A stretch of 64,000 bases of DNA from Streblospio benedicti (GCA_019095985.1 CM032663.1:13435571-13499570); one strand, 5' to 3'; shown: positions 46,256-57,799, counted from the first letter of the stretch. The notes: generated by a model from the sequence alone, not told the origin. Made by a program: numbers and translations.

Positions 46256-46436
46256 ATTGTTGGAACTCGTTCATCTTGATTTCTGATAACTCAAATATAT
46301 CGGTAACTGAACCACATAACCATTTCCCTTTATGTTATTTTACATTATAACTCATTCTGATATCTTGAAATTTCAGATAGCTCAAATTTTGTATTGACTC
46401 ATTTAAAGTTCAAGTTGACCTGGTCTTACAGTTAAA
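46256..46436. mobile_element. Second pogo-like MITE family, diverged copy
   Basis: TTCTGATAACTCAAATATAT and TATCTTGAAATTTCAGATAG with terminal CTTACAG at the right. It abuts the family-1 copy. Confidence 0.5.
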
Positions 46437-46439
46437 AAA

Positions 46440-47770
46440 AGACAACTTCTTTGAGAAGACATTTGTGATCCTAAATGTGTGTCCATTATAAAAAAACACG
46501 GTCATATGAAATTTGTGCTTTATTGCAAAATTCGGCTTTCAGTTAGATCTTTAGATCTACACATGACAAAGTTTGATAGTGTATGTGTTGTCGCCCTAAA
46601 AAAGCAATTGTAAAACTTTTACTTTATAGCACCATAACATCTAAGTAATGTATTATATTTTACTTGTCTAAGCGCTTTAGAACACTTAGAATAAGGCGAT
46701 CTATAACTAATCGTACTATCATATTATTAGTACTAGCTGGCGACCTGGCACTACCCGTTCAAAACAGGTGAGATCAGGAACCGATTAAACGATGGCAACA
46801 TAACTTTTTTATCCTTGGCACAGTTTACAAGTTTGCATTGTATCAATATATCAGCCGCCACAAGCTAAAAAACGTCTGCGTCCATTTTACCCCTTGTGAG
46901 GTCCCAGCTCAAGCGCTTTGTTACATGTTTTAATAAAATCGTGCGTCATGTAAATGAGTCGGTCAAACGGCTGCTTTACGGTAGTCGCCTCCGCCCGATA
47001 ACATGGTTTACGGTAGATTTACGAGCTTCAAAGGGTTATTGGTGGCACAGGAAATTGCAATTTTGACCTGAAGATGCAAAGCAGGTGCTTTGTCTTGCTT
47101 TTAAACGTTAATTGGTTTTGTAGGAAATGTGTGTTTTGGGAGTTATATGCTGGGAGGTTGTGTGTCGGAGACTGGGCTGGTAATAACCGAATAGATGAAA
47201 CAAAAATCAACACTTTATAGCCTTATTCACATTGCAATTACAGTAAAAAACATTTATATATATCACTTTGAAAACCACTGTGTAGTGACGATTGATGATA
47301 TTTTCTATATCATATGAAAAGAAAGGTTTGAGTTTAAAGATAAGTAGAAAACCTGTTATAATGTATAAGATGAACAGCATCGATTAGGAAGAGACCCGGT
47401 ATTTCATTGATTTTATAAAAGATCTGTATATAGAGGAAACGTTTCCGAGATTGCATTTTTATTATTACGGAAATGATTTTCTCAGTCTTGTTCTATTCAT
47501 TATCTAAAATCATTTTAAACAATAGTAATGACTTATTATCAATATATTTCACACTCATTGGTTAAAGTCTGTACTATGAATGTTGGAATGTAAGTGTTAT
47601 TCATCTTAAGGAGTCTCCTAAATTGACTCCTTAATTTTCAATCTAAAAGCTCATGCATGCATAAATGGTTGTCCATGTATTTCTTGGTCTTGGCTCTTTC
47701 CTGTTTGTAAAGATGCAATAACTGAGAAAGTCTTGTGTTTTACAGCGGATGTTGATTTGTGATTCAATTC
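46440..47770. other. AT-rich unique sequence
   Basis: No gene or element recognised. Confidence 0.4.
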
Positions 47771-47778
47771 TGCTCAGC

Positions 47779-48181
47779 CAGGGCCGTAGCCAGGATTGCA
47801 AAACAGAGGAGGCAAAGAAGTTTGGCGAGGGTGCAGGCAATTGCCGTAGCCGCGCAGCTGTTCTAGAGTGGATTTGGGGCACCCCCACTCCAATATATTT
47901 TTTCTATTAATTAGCCTCTGAGGCTCAGAAATAAAACACAGTTATTGATTAAGAAAGCAAAAATTACATATGTCAAAAATGAAAGTATGTTTGTCAAGTA
48001 TGAATACAGATGCTTTTCAAATTTGTATCCAGTTTGATTTACGTGACAATTATATATTTTTTGGAGCATACAAAACAAATATGTTAACTTAACTCTCAGT
48101 TTCATTCAGGGTTTGAGAAAAAAAACTCCCAAAAAACAGAAGCGGCAGTACCTCCCCTGCATCATAAGTGGCTACGGCCCT
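47779..48181. mobile_element. hAT-like non-autonomous element (403 bp)
   Basis: Begins CAGGGCCGTAGCCA and ends TGGCTACGGCCCTG, a perfect 14-bp terminal inverted repeat. Sub-terminal AACAGAGGAGGCAAAG and GGCAGTACCTCCCC are loosely symmetric. CAGGG ends are common in hAT elements, but an 8-bp target duplication is not visible, so the superfamily is tentative. Confidence 0.75.
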
Positions 48182-48189
48182 GTCAACTA

Positions 48190-48735
48190 TGAGTTTGAGG
48201 GATTAAAGTTTTCATTGAACCAGTCAAAAGATCAGATTCTTGTTCCAACTAAATTTCTGTGTGACTTAGCTATACTGTATGTAGTGAGTTTATAAGAAGC
48301 TTTTGCGATAAACAATAATTATCTATTTTTGATATATGACTGGTTTATTTCAATACAGATTATATAAAAGAAGACATCATGAAAAATAAAAATAAATTTA
48401 TAAATCTATATGATAAACAAAGAGCATTTAAAAACATCGCATTGGAAGTGAAATATTCTTATTTCTTGTCACATTATCTCCTAATATGGTACACATTCTA
48501 GTAAAGCTTCATTTAAACAGAAGAAGTGCCAATCAAGTATATATTTTTGCAAACAAAAGCTAATGAATGATCATCATATACTTTATGGAATACATGTATT
48601 AATATTGTCATCATGAAGATTTTGTACTCATCTCTAAGATCCTGGTAAATGAGAATGTGACCAACATACAGGGAAAATATTAGTGAGGGACCAAGCCAAA
48701 AGTTGCTCGTCTGATAACTAAGTTAATTCTTTAAC
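48190..48735. other. AT-rich unique sequence
   Basis: No gene or repeat recognised. Confidence 0.4.
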
Positions 48736-48744
48736 TTAGCTCAG

Positions 48745-49000
48745 AGACCCCCCCCCCCACCCCCCCCCCACCCTCCCGCACCCCCACTCTGTTAAGTTAA
48801 TTAGTAAAAAGTTGATTCTGCGGAACGACAAGGAAGCGTTCAAAATTGACGTCAACAACATTTTGCCACTTTCTGACCCCCCCCCCCCTTCGTCAACTTT
48901 CATCAACTTAATGAGACCCCCCCACCCCCGCGTCAACTTTCGTCAACTTAATGACCCCCACCCCCCTTTTTCTTTCTCACCACTTTTTACCTTCTTCTAC
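48745..49000. repeat. C-tract / CGTCAACTTTCGTCAACTTA minisatellite, left array
   Basis: Poly-C runs alternate with GTCAACTTTCRTCAACTTAATGA in two clear units after an initial poly-C block with CACCC interruptions. Confidence 0.85.
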
Positions 49001-49665
49001 AACTCAACAGCCTTCTTCTGGATGTCGCTTTTATAATTTTGTGGATATACTTTTTAATTGCTGATATAATGCTTGAATTTTTTTTATTTTTATCCATTAT
49101 GATACGTATTATTACACTGAATCATTAAACAGCACATGGTGTTTGAAATAGGTCAGCAAATCACATAAGAAACAGTTGAGTTCATCATTACTTTAAAAAT
49201 ATTTTGTTACGTTGTTTTGAATGAAAATTTATATATGTGAACCATTATGAGCCACAAAATTTCTTTCATATCTGTGCTAACTAAGATGACCAAACTAGCT
49301 TAAATCACCAATTCAAGCTTTATTCCCTTTGATTTATATGATATCACAATGTTCTCATTCTATTCTTCCACAATGTTCCCAGTGTTACTGGTCAGGTATA
49401 GATTTAGTCCTAAATTGGTAACTTTACTGCAGAAGTTAAGATACAAATTTAAGTTAGTTCAATGTACAAATTTGGTGTCAACTTGCCAACCCCCTCCTCC
49501 CGCGTCATCCAGTCAACTTTTCAGGTGCCCCCCCCCCCCATCAATTATCAATTTTCGTCAACTTTTGATGATCCCCCCCCCCTCCCCCGGTCAACTTTCA
49601 TCAACTTTCGCTGACCCCCCTCCCCCCACCTTCAGGGTTGACGTCAATTGTGAACGCTCCCCAAC
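48833..49665. mobile_element. Possible element bounded by inverted GAAGCGTTCA.AATTGACGTC ends
   Basis: GGAAGCGTTCAAAATTGACG (48,831 onward) is mirrored by CGTCAATTGTGAACGCTCC (49,642-49,660). C-tract/GTCAACTT arrays lie just inside both ends, with AT-rich sequence between them. The arms and arrays together look like one palindromic unit of about 830 bp. Confidence 0.5.
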
Positions 49666-49690
49666 ACCCCCCACCGCCCCCGCTAATATC
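49480..49690. repeat. C-tract / GTCAACTT minisatellite, right array
   Basis: Three to four units with GTCAACTTTTCAGGTGC, TTTTCGTCAACTTTTGATGA and GTCAACTTTCATCAACTTTC, each followed by 8-10 C. Confidence 0.85.
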
Positions 49691-50073
49691 TTAAAATCTT
49701 AAAAAGTTGAGTGGGCACTTGTGGAGTTGAAATCTTCCAAAATAGGGGGAGGGCGGACAAACGGGGGAGGGCATTTGAGTCAGCAGGTACAGTATATTAG
49801 AATAGCTGACAAAATATTTGTCATTATGAATCCATACTGTTCCATTATAGCTGTGTATTCCCAAGAGTGTTGAAATAGGCTAGATATTATGACAAGAATA
49901 CCCATCACTTGGTGTAAATTTGCAAGCTGTTAGGCCTTGTTTATTGACATGTGGCTTAAGACTAGACGCTGACATATAGATTTTCATAGATGTTATCTAG
50001 CGGCTTTACCAGTGACTATGCAACTGATGAATTTTGTTGCGAACAGTTTTTAGAAAAACTGAATTGATATATA

Positions 50074-50240
50074 GAGTAGAACCTCTCTATTAATAGCTCT
50101 ACAGTAACTGTCCTCAAGTGGTCTCAATAGAGAGCTGGTCTCTTTATGGCTGCTCATGGTGGTCTCTTTACAAAGGGTTGGGACCTTGAGAAATGGTCTT
50201 ATTTTAGAGGCTGTCTCAATAGAGAGGTGGTCGTAATACT
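50074..50240. mobile_element. Family-1 MITE copy
   Basis: GAGTAGAACCTCTCTATTAA on the left and CAATAGAGAGGTGGTCGTAA on the right; the terminal C is replaced by G. Confidence 0.82.
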
Positions 50241-50546
50241 ATATGTAAAACCTATGTTCAGCTATGACTATCATTTTAGAAATCTGTTTGCTAGAGAGAT
50301 GTGTGAAAGAGAGAAGGTTAGAAATGATTTGATATTCAACTGGTTGAAATAAGAATAAATACAACTGAAGTGTGTATTATGTTTCTATATGGTGCTGTTG
50401 TCAAGGGAAACGATGCCCTGAGGACGTATTCTCCTAACACACACCCACACCTGCCATCTCAGACTATATCCCATTATATCATAGCAATCGAAAACAATAA
50501 AAATTGATGAGAAAAATACGTAGTCTCTAAAAAACATCAGACATAT

Positions 50547-50660
50547 AGGACTGCTAACTTACATGCCAATCGGAAACATAAAAGGCCCAGTTGTTCATAT
50601 CTGGCATCCCATCGAACCATCCATCCACAACCCCATTTTCCACAGCTTCCTACTACTACT
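50547..50660 (-). other. Possible small exon, unassigned
   Basis: On the minus strand a 29-codon frame reads EAVENGVVDGWFDGMPDMNN and then WAFYVSDWH, preceded by AG (after GTAGTAGTAG) and followed by a consensus donor GTAAGT. The acceptor lacks a pyrimidine tract and the peptide matches no family I know. Confidence 0.25.
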
Positions 50661-50972
50661 ATGGCACACACAATGTACATAGTACATACTTTTACACCAC
50701 AGAACCTCCTTACATATCCACACAGCACAAACAGAAGATGTCAATGAGCACCACTATCACAGATCCCCCAGCTATTAGCTGTAACAGCCATAGACCCCTC
50801 TACCACGACCCTGGTTGGGGTGTTGTAGCGTCCAAGAGCATCCTGTCTGACCCCGCGACTCTATGACCCCTGTTGGTGTGTTGAGGGGTCTACTGACCAA
50901 AACCGCTGGACACAGAAGCTGTAATTACAGTATGAACTCCTTGCGTGATTATTGTGGACAGCACAAAATCTA

Positions 50973-51116
50973 CAGTACAACCTCCAATTCAAGACCACCT
51001 CTATAACAAGACCAATTTTCATGGTGCCAATCCTTCATGAAGAAACCAACATCAACCTCCATTGAGACCACTGGAAGTCAGTCCCTACGATTAGTCTAAA
51101 TAGAGAGATTCTACTG
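50973..51116. mobile_element. Family-1 MITE, full length (144 bp)
   Basis: TA at 50,971-72 and 51,117-18; CAGTACAACCTCCAATTCAA on the left, GAGAGATTCTACTG on the right. Confidence 0.9.
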
Positions 51117-51664
51117 TACTGACCACCAACTGACCACCAACTGACCAGTCAAGAGATATATGGTGACATGAAAATGGCTGGGTAGGTGCGATGTAATGAG
51201 TGTATTGTGTATGTAAGTGCATTATGCCACTAACTTTTTGACCATCTACGATCAACACTGATAGGAAAATCACCAGGTTTGTGGTGGCTTTATTATAGAT
51301 GTTGGACATACGTGGATTTATAGAGGGCGTGGCTTCAGTTGGTCGGAAAATGTCATTAAAAGGCTTATACTGGTCAATTGGCAAAAGTGAAATTTCTAAA
51401 AAAATGTGATAAAATTCTTACATTTCAAACTTCATTTTGCTGCGATCTCCGGATTTCCTTCGTCCTCATATATTTCGGGTTTATTTTTCAATTCACAATT
51501 TATTGAAAATAGTAGATATTGCAAGACTGCTTATAGGCAGAGTGAAAGAGATTGCCCATACCAAATAATAAATTCTAAAAAATCCGCGAAAAGGCCAACA
51601 CTCACTTTATAGCTGATATGCACATAAAGACTCAAATATCAGCACCATTAGATATAGCAATGTA

Positions 51665-51839
51665 CAGTTTAACCTATAATCAAGACCACCTCTAGGTAGA
51701 GACCACCTCTACAACAAAACCATATTGCATGGTCCCAAATGTTCATAAAGAGACTGTGATCCTCCATAAAGACACCACCTCTCTGTTCAGACCACTTGAA
51801 GGCAGTCCCCAGCATAGTCTGAATAGAAAGGTTCTACTG
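51665..51839. mobile_element. Family-1 MITE, full length (175 bp)
   Basis: TA at 51,663-64 and 51,840-41; CAGTTTAACCTATAATCAAG on the left, GAAAGGTTCTACTG on the right. Confidence 0.9.
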
Positions 51840-52299
51840 TAACATTATAGATCATATTGAATAACAGATATAGCCATATAAATATCCGCTCATAAGCCCA
51901 CCATGTAAACTGGCCATGGTTAAACCTTAAACCCCATGGGCTGTTACATAAATGTTTAGGGTGTACATTGACTATGCCCAATGGTTAGCTTCTTTGATGG
52001 GTTTCACAAATGCCACATACAACCATCCAACGCCCCAAAATTTAGACATAACCAAAATCCTGACCATTAAAATTCCAATGTTAAAACCAATTACACATTT
52101 ATCTAAAAGCACATCCCTATATTGACAAATGTTCAGCCTAAAACCCATGTGCATTTGGATAGTTGTGTACAGAACAGCTATCATGGCTGCACCATACAAG
52201 ACAGAACCAAATTTCTCAATTACAACTCAATTTGAGCTTTCATTCCACCCGAGTTGCCTTCCCCCACCCACAAACTTGACACCTGATCATTGGTTCTTC

Positions 52300-52800
52300 T
52301 CACCAACCCAGCAATTGGGTGGACACACGACATAGCGCCGATGGCAGGCCATTGTGCAATGCTAATATACGTCGAAACCCAAATCATTGCTTCTCAGCAT
52401 GCCATATATAGAAAACTAACCCGGTGATGATTTTTCAAGGCGGACAAACTACGCATAGCCTGTGGCAGACACAAGTTACCCATTGTGTAAGCCCCAAATA
52501 CAGTTAATTGCAAATCTGCTGCCACATTTAGTGGGAAGACACAATGATTGAAGGAAATAGCCTGTTGATGATCTTTAGCGGGTGGACACACACTTACATA
52601 GCCTGTGGCACGCACAAGTTCTTATTGTGAAACCCACAATTGGGCGCAATGGCAAATCATTCACGGCACAGTGGTTTGCGAGACAGTCATATGCTTTAAG
52701 AGATTGTTCTCACGGACACACTTTAATAGCCCCGGGCTGCAATCACAGGTTGGTCGTTGTATAAGCCACAAAGCCTCCCATTTGCAAGTCCTTCACATGA
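52300..52800. repeat. Diverged tandem repeat, four units of about 120-140 bp
   Basis: GGTGGACACACGACATAGC (52,319), GGCGGACAAACTACGCATAG (52,439), GGTGGACACACACTTACATA (52,580) and CACGGACACACTTTAATAGC (52,709) mark successive units; GGC(A)CACAAGT.., ATTGTG and GCAAATC follow in order in the middle units. Confidence 0.75.
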
Positions 52801-52829
52801 TCAACATTGCCGCAATCGTTGAAAAAGTA

Positions 52830-53007
52830 CAATAGAACCTCACTATTAAGACCACCTGTGCGCTGGCTTAAAGTGGTCTCATTGGAGAGGTGGTATCAGT
52901 ATAGAGTTTCATGTCAGTCTCTTTTTAAATGTTTGTGCTTGTGAGAAATGGTCTTATTATAGAGGTGGTCACAATAGAGAAGTTGCTCTAACTGAAGGTT
53001 TCATTGG
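52830..53007. mobile_element. Family-1 MITE (178 bp)
   Basis: TA-CAATAGAACCTCACTATTAA on the left; AAGGTTTCATTGG-TA on the right; AAGTGGTCTCATTGGAGAGG inside. Confidence 0.85.
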
Positions 53008-53194
53008 TACTGGTGAGACATCGCCTCGATGATTGACACAGCCTTTGGGGTGCGATAAATCGCCCGGCAAGACAGCGAGTGATAATCGGTGAATGGTCGC
53101 GCTGACAGCATGTTCGGCGATGCGCGACGTTTCTCGTCAGTGCCACTCGGACCGCGAAGTTTCACAGCGAGTGGCGAGATTCGACTGAGCCGGT

Positions 53195-54420
53195 TGGGTG
53201 TGTCGGGGAAATAATTGGTCTATGCACAGATTTATTGTTTAATTGACAGACTTTTGTCAACCTTCGAAACTCAAACAAATAGATATGGGTCATAGATTTA
53301 TACGCATAGTTGGGTGTGTCGGGGAAAATGATTGCTCTATACTTATTAATTGTTATCACGCCTTATGTTAAACTTATTAACCCAAACAATGCGAAGAGAT
53401 GCCAATAGTTGACCTATTTGGGATGAGTTTTTTTATCATTCATCAAAAGGTTTATTTACATGATACAGGTGTGTCATGGTGAAATAATTGATCTGTACAT
53501 ATTAATTGTTACCAAGACTTTTGTCATGTTCATAATCTTACAGGGCTGTTTGAGATTCCGATAGTAACCCACGTTCATGTTTCTTACCATTCGCATGGCC
53601 GAGTGTGTCAGGGAAAATAATTAGTTGACCTGTTAGGACATTTTTTATCGTGCGCCACAGATTTGTTCACACGATTGGGTGTGTCGGGGAGAATAATTGC
53701 TCTGTGCTGATTAATAGTCACACAGACTTCTGTCATCCTTCCAAACACAACGAATAGATGTCCACTTCAATTGGTACAGTAGAACTTGCAATTAGGACCA
53801 CCTCTCTTTTGAGACCACCTCTATAGTAAGACCAGTTCTCGCAGCCCCACAACTTCATAATAAAGAGACTATCATGAACCTCCATACAGAGATCACCTAT
53901 CCAGAAAGACCACTTGAGACCAATCAAGTCGTCTTTACAGGTAGGTTCTATTGTATTTTTAACAGTTTCACGCAAAGATTCATTCACATGGTCGGGTGCG
54001 TCGGGGAAAATAATTGCGGTGTATAGATTAATTGTTATTGTCATTTTTGCCGAGCTCATAAACTGACGGAATTGGATGGGATTCCGATAGTTGGTTGACC
54101 CACGTTCATATTTCTTACCATGTGTCTGCAAGATTTATTCGCATGGACTGGTGTGTCTCGGCAAATAATTGGCTTGCAAAGATTCACAACCAGACAGACT
54201 AATCTCAACTTCCAAAACTAGAATTATAATAAGAATTGGACTTTAATATGTCAGCGTCACAAACTCAAACAAACACATATTTGTCGACTCTATGGACGTT
54301 ATTAATAAAACTGGAGAGTTTCATACAGTACCACTGGCATTCTTCAGGATGAACTTGTGTGTCAGGGAAAATAATTGCTTTATGTAGATTCACAGATCCA
54401 GCGTCCTATAGATGTTAAAT
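53195..54420. repeat. Diverged tandem array, about eight units of 75-200 bp (GGGTGTGTCGGGGAAAATAA)
   Basis: GGTGTGTCGGGGAAATAATT-like starts recur near 53,199, 53,313, 53,469, 53,604, 53,678, 53,995, 54,152 and 54,356. Each is usually followed by TGCTCTGTACAGATTAATTG, several by CAGACTTTTGTCA, and some by GATTCCGATAGTTGGTTGAC and CCCACGTTCATATTTCTTAC. One unit is split by a MITE at 53,777. Confidence 0.85.
53777..53953. mobile_element. Family-1 MITE inserted in the tandem array (177 bp)
   Basis: TA at 53,775-76 and 53,954-55; CAGTAGAACTTGCAATTAGG on the left, GTAGGTTCTATTG on the right. It interrupts one satellite unit, so the array is older than this insertion. Confidence 0.9.
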
Positions 54421-54877
54421 TTTGAAAAACTTAAAAACCTACAAAAGTCATGAGTTTTTCCTCAGGTTTGTATTCAATAGATTTTTTTTATTGTCAATTA
54501 CACACATTAAACATAAGAAAAAGCGACATGCACAAATGCTCATGAAACAATATAATAAGCATTGTTATGAAAGTAAACAAGATATAAGTTTGATATACTG
54601 AATTGAAGAAAACCTTTTAATAGAATATCCTTCATGAAGTCAAAAGATGTTCCAAGAGGTCAAACATCTGAAAATTCAAATTCATATCCCAATATTATTC
54701 TCTATAAATTCAGCAGTTTTAGCCCATATCTCCCCAGGTTTTAACAAGAACATTTACAGGTCACCAGGGAATCCCATAAAGACTCTACAGGTGTCTACAA
54801 CTAAATCAAAATTGCAATCGGTTCATTTTGCTCCATCCACTAATAACATCATCTGAGGAACGTAAGACCATTAAAGA

Positions 54878-55114
54878 TCAACTGACAAACCCCTCCATTA
54901 TGGGATCATATTCAAACGTAATATCGTTGTTACATCTCGGTGACAAATTGGCAGCTTCCACATTGATAGTGGTGTCAAATTGGTCGCCTGCTGGGATAAT
55001 TGTATTGGTGTCTGTGATGGAATCAACGCCCAGTTTAACTCTGGGATAAATGTAATGGGTGTAGATGGGAGACTGACCAACGTAGGTAGGCAGTTTTGCC
55101 TTAAAAGATAATGC
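54878..55114 (-). other. Open frame of 78 codons, possible exon of unknown product
   Basis: Reading the minus strand without requiring an ATG gives a frame containing LPTYVGQSPIYTHYIYPRVK, then TIIPAGDQFDTTINVEAANL and later DITFEYDPIMEG, ending in TGA. The alternating polar/hydrophobic pattern looks like a beta-rich domain, and a possible acceptor (TTTTAAG|GC) lies at its start. The other two frames used here are also open, so this could be low stop density rather than coding. I recognise no family. Confidence 0.25.
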
Positions 55115-55186
55115 TCAACCAAAAAAATCATTTGTTCAATAAAATCCAGTATTTTTTGAGTGTTTTAGAACTATGTATTAAGTCAG

Positions 55187-55253
55187 ATAATCACCTTGGA
55201 TTTTGCATTCTGGAGGATCTTATTTCACAGAATGCAAAATCCAAGGTGATTAT
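55187..55253. repeat. Perfect 26-bp hairpin with 15-nt loop
   Basis: ATAATCACCTTGGATTTTGC and the next six bases ATTCTG (55,187-55,212) are exactly reverse-complemented at 55,228-55,253. No mismatch in the stem. Loop GAGGATCTTATTTCA. Confidence 0.95.
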
Positions 55254-55446
55254 TTAAGGCATAAATTTCAACACAGACTCAAATATACAGCAGGGATTCA
55301 GCTATTTCAGCTATTGCTTCATCCATTTGTGCTTATTCAATTCTAATCCCTCTATCACTTCTTCGTGGCATGTTCCTAAAACCATTTTGGGGGATCTAAG
55401 CTTTTATCTCTTTCTTGAGACCACAGGGTGGTACTATAGACAGTTA

Positions 55447-55625
55447 CAGTATAACCTCAAAATTAAGACCACCTCTATATTGAGACCTCCTCTATAATAG
55501 GACCAATTTTCTCGGTCCCAATCCTCAAAAATGATTCTTATGGGAACTTCGATGTAAAGACCACCTCTCTATTGAGACCACTTTAAGTCGGTCCCACAAA
55601 TTGTCTTAATAGAAAGGTTCTACTG
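55447..55625. mobile_element. Family-1 MITE, full length (179 bp)
   Basis: TA at 55,445-46 and 55,626-27; CAGTATAACCTCAAAATTAA on the left, GAAAGGTTCTACTG on the right. Confidence 0.9.
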
Positions 55626-55895
55626 TACTACTGTAATGCTGAATGCACATACATGGAATGACCACAATGAGTTGGTCATCGTTTGTTCATCTGGTCCCAT
55701 CATCCAGAATCATTGCATCATGGAGAACAAATGTCAACATCTTAGAACACCCGAGAGAAGCATCAACTCCTAATAACCCGTTTATCATCTAAAAAACAAT
55801 GGCGTTGTGTCAACATCTATTGGCCAAATGCTATTTCTCACAGCACAATATGCTCATAATGCAGTAATTTGATGTAGTTTTGAGCGTGTGGCGTC

Positions 55896-56125
55896 TAGTA
55901 GGACCTCTCATTAGGGCCACTTCTATAAAGATACCACCTCTATAATCAGATAATTATTCTGTCCCGTGTGTAAATGAAGACATTAGCGTAAACCTGCACA
56001 GAGAGATCAGCTCTATATATTACAATTTTACTGCTGACCCAAACATCCTGTACACAATAGTGTGAACCTCCATAAACAGACAACTTACGGCCAGTCTACA
56101 GGTGGTTTTAATAGAGGTTCTACTG
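55896..56125. mobile_element. Family-1 MITE, longer form (about 230 bp)
   Basis: TAGTAGGACCTCTCATTAGG on the left, TAATAGAGGTTCTACTG on the right. Its middle (CAATAGTGTGAACCTCCATA) recurs as a fragment at 57,463. Confidence 0.75.
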
Positions 56126-56144
56126 TAATCACATACAATTGCTT

Positions 56145-57392
56145 CGGTAACTAAAGAAATCATCTCAATAAAACACATACAGATCCCATAATCGAGCCCC
56201 ATTGATAGGGCCCAACTCATCTATTCACAAACTCATCATTGACCTTTGTGGTCATAACGTCCTCTTTCACATGTCATAACGTTCTGATTCACATTGTATG
56301 ATCATCATGATCAGAATCCTGGAGAAACCTTCATCATTAGGAAGTATTCAGCTGCTAATTCGATCCTATCATGATGTGGATTTGCAAATACGAATCTACA
56401 TGTATTATTTGTACAAGTAACTGAGAACACACGACATAGGGTGCAATAGTGACTTGAGAGAGCAGCCCACTGGTAGATCCCGGTTTTTGGAAAAGAGGGA
56501 AGAGGGGCGCATTAAAGGGATCTAATGGGTTTCGCCATGCATGATAGACAGTGGACATGTAAAAAACCCAATGAAAATGAAATCTTTCTGTGCAAAACAC
56601 CCCCTCGATCTCCCTATGAAAGCCTCTTCAATGTGACCCTCTGTTTAATATGATATCATATGGCGGACCAGGCAGTTAGTTACCCGTAGATGCCTATAAA
56701 ACCTTTAACATGGAGATTTGGTGACTAAAAGTAACGCATTTAAAGGCTTACATCATGGGGAAGTTTATAAGGAGGTGTTAGTGAGATGTGCGGAAAAAAA
56801 GGCTGGAAAAAAGATTTTGTGAAAATAGGAACCAAAACAGAATGATTTGAGATTTTAGGAAGTAGGAAGTTGGAAATAAGAACAAAATAACAGATCTTTG
56901 TGATTTCTTGACTCTGTATATCATCCCCTCCATCCCTTTGGTAGGGTTTTGACAACATTCCTAATCTAACACTCTCTGTATCCTGTCAACATGTGCACTT
57001 CTTATCTACAATAGAACCTCTATTAAAACTACACCGGGGAGTCTGTATGCAAGTTCATGATGGTCTCTTTATGATGGTTTGGAACTGTGAAAATTGGTCT
57101 CAATATAAAGGAGATGTCAATAGAGCTGGTCTCAATTGAAGGTTTTACTGTACCTATGTTGTGGTCAGGAGAAATGGTCTCATTATAAAGACGGTCTCAA
57201 TAGAGAGGTTCACTGCAGTGTCCCCACTGATGAGGGCCTCAGTCCTTCAGCCTGACTGGTCCAGCTCACTAGGCATCACGATCCGCCTAATAGATCAAAT
57301 GGGAGCGAGTGTGACAAACTCACTCACATACTAATGCACACAGTTTTTTTAATGGTTTCAAATATTTGCATGTAACAATCAACCCATACAGA
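56145..57392 (+). repeat. Segmental direct duplication, copy 1 (about 1.25 kb)
   Basis: Aligns with 59,266-60,552 over its full length with small indels; long identical blocks such as 56,735-56,880 versus 59,847-59,992. It contains its own MITE at 57,009-57,150. Copy 1 ends in a collapsed remnant of the MITE that is complete at 60,549. Confidence 0.93.
57009..57150. mobile_element. Family-1 MITE inside duplication copy 1
   Basis: TA-CAATAGAACCTCTATTAAAA on the left, AAGGTTTTACTG-TA on the right. A further partial module (CATTATAAAGACGGTCTCAA, AGAGAGGTTCACTG) continues to about 57,211. Confidence 0.85.
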
Positions 57393-57504
57393 ACAATTAA
57401 GACATCTCACAATTAGATCTGCCTATAACCAAACTTTTCGCATTTTTCCCATTAAGTAGACAATAGTGTGAACATCCATAAACAGACCACCAAGGCCAGT
57501 CTAC

Positions 57505-57796
57505 ACATATATGAGGAGACCTGCCTCCCTCTGTTCCGAGGGAGTTTCATCAAACTCGATACAAATTATGCGTCTGTGTCCATATTTTTAACGTCTCCTT
57601 CATTTTTAGTAGTTTTTGCCTTATCTGTCTTATTTCTGAGCCTCAGAAGCTAAGAAAAGGGGCCAAAATTTAAAAAATATATTGACTAGGGGAAAGGGCA
57701 TGTTACAAACCATAGAACAGCTGTCATACCACATTGTTATGCACCCTCGCCCAACACATTTGCCTGCCCTGTTTTGCAATCCTGGCTACGGCCCTG
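57505..57796. mobile_element. hAT-like element, truncated copy (reverse orientation)
   Basis: Right end CCTGGCTACGGCCCTG matches the end of the 47.8-kb element; TTATTTCTGAGCCTCAGAAG and CCTGCCCTGTTTTGCAATCC match its interior in reverse. The left terminal bases are lost; the element follows directly on a fragment of family-1 MITE (57,461-57,505). Confidence 0.65.
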
Positions 57797-57799
57797 CTA

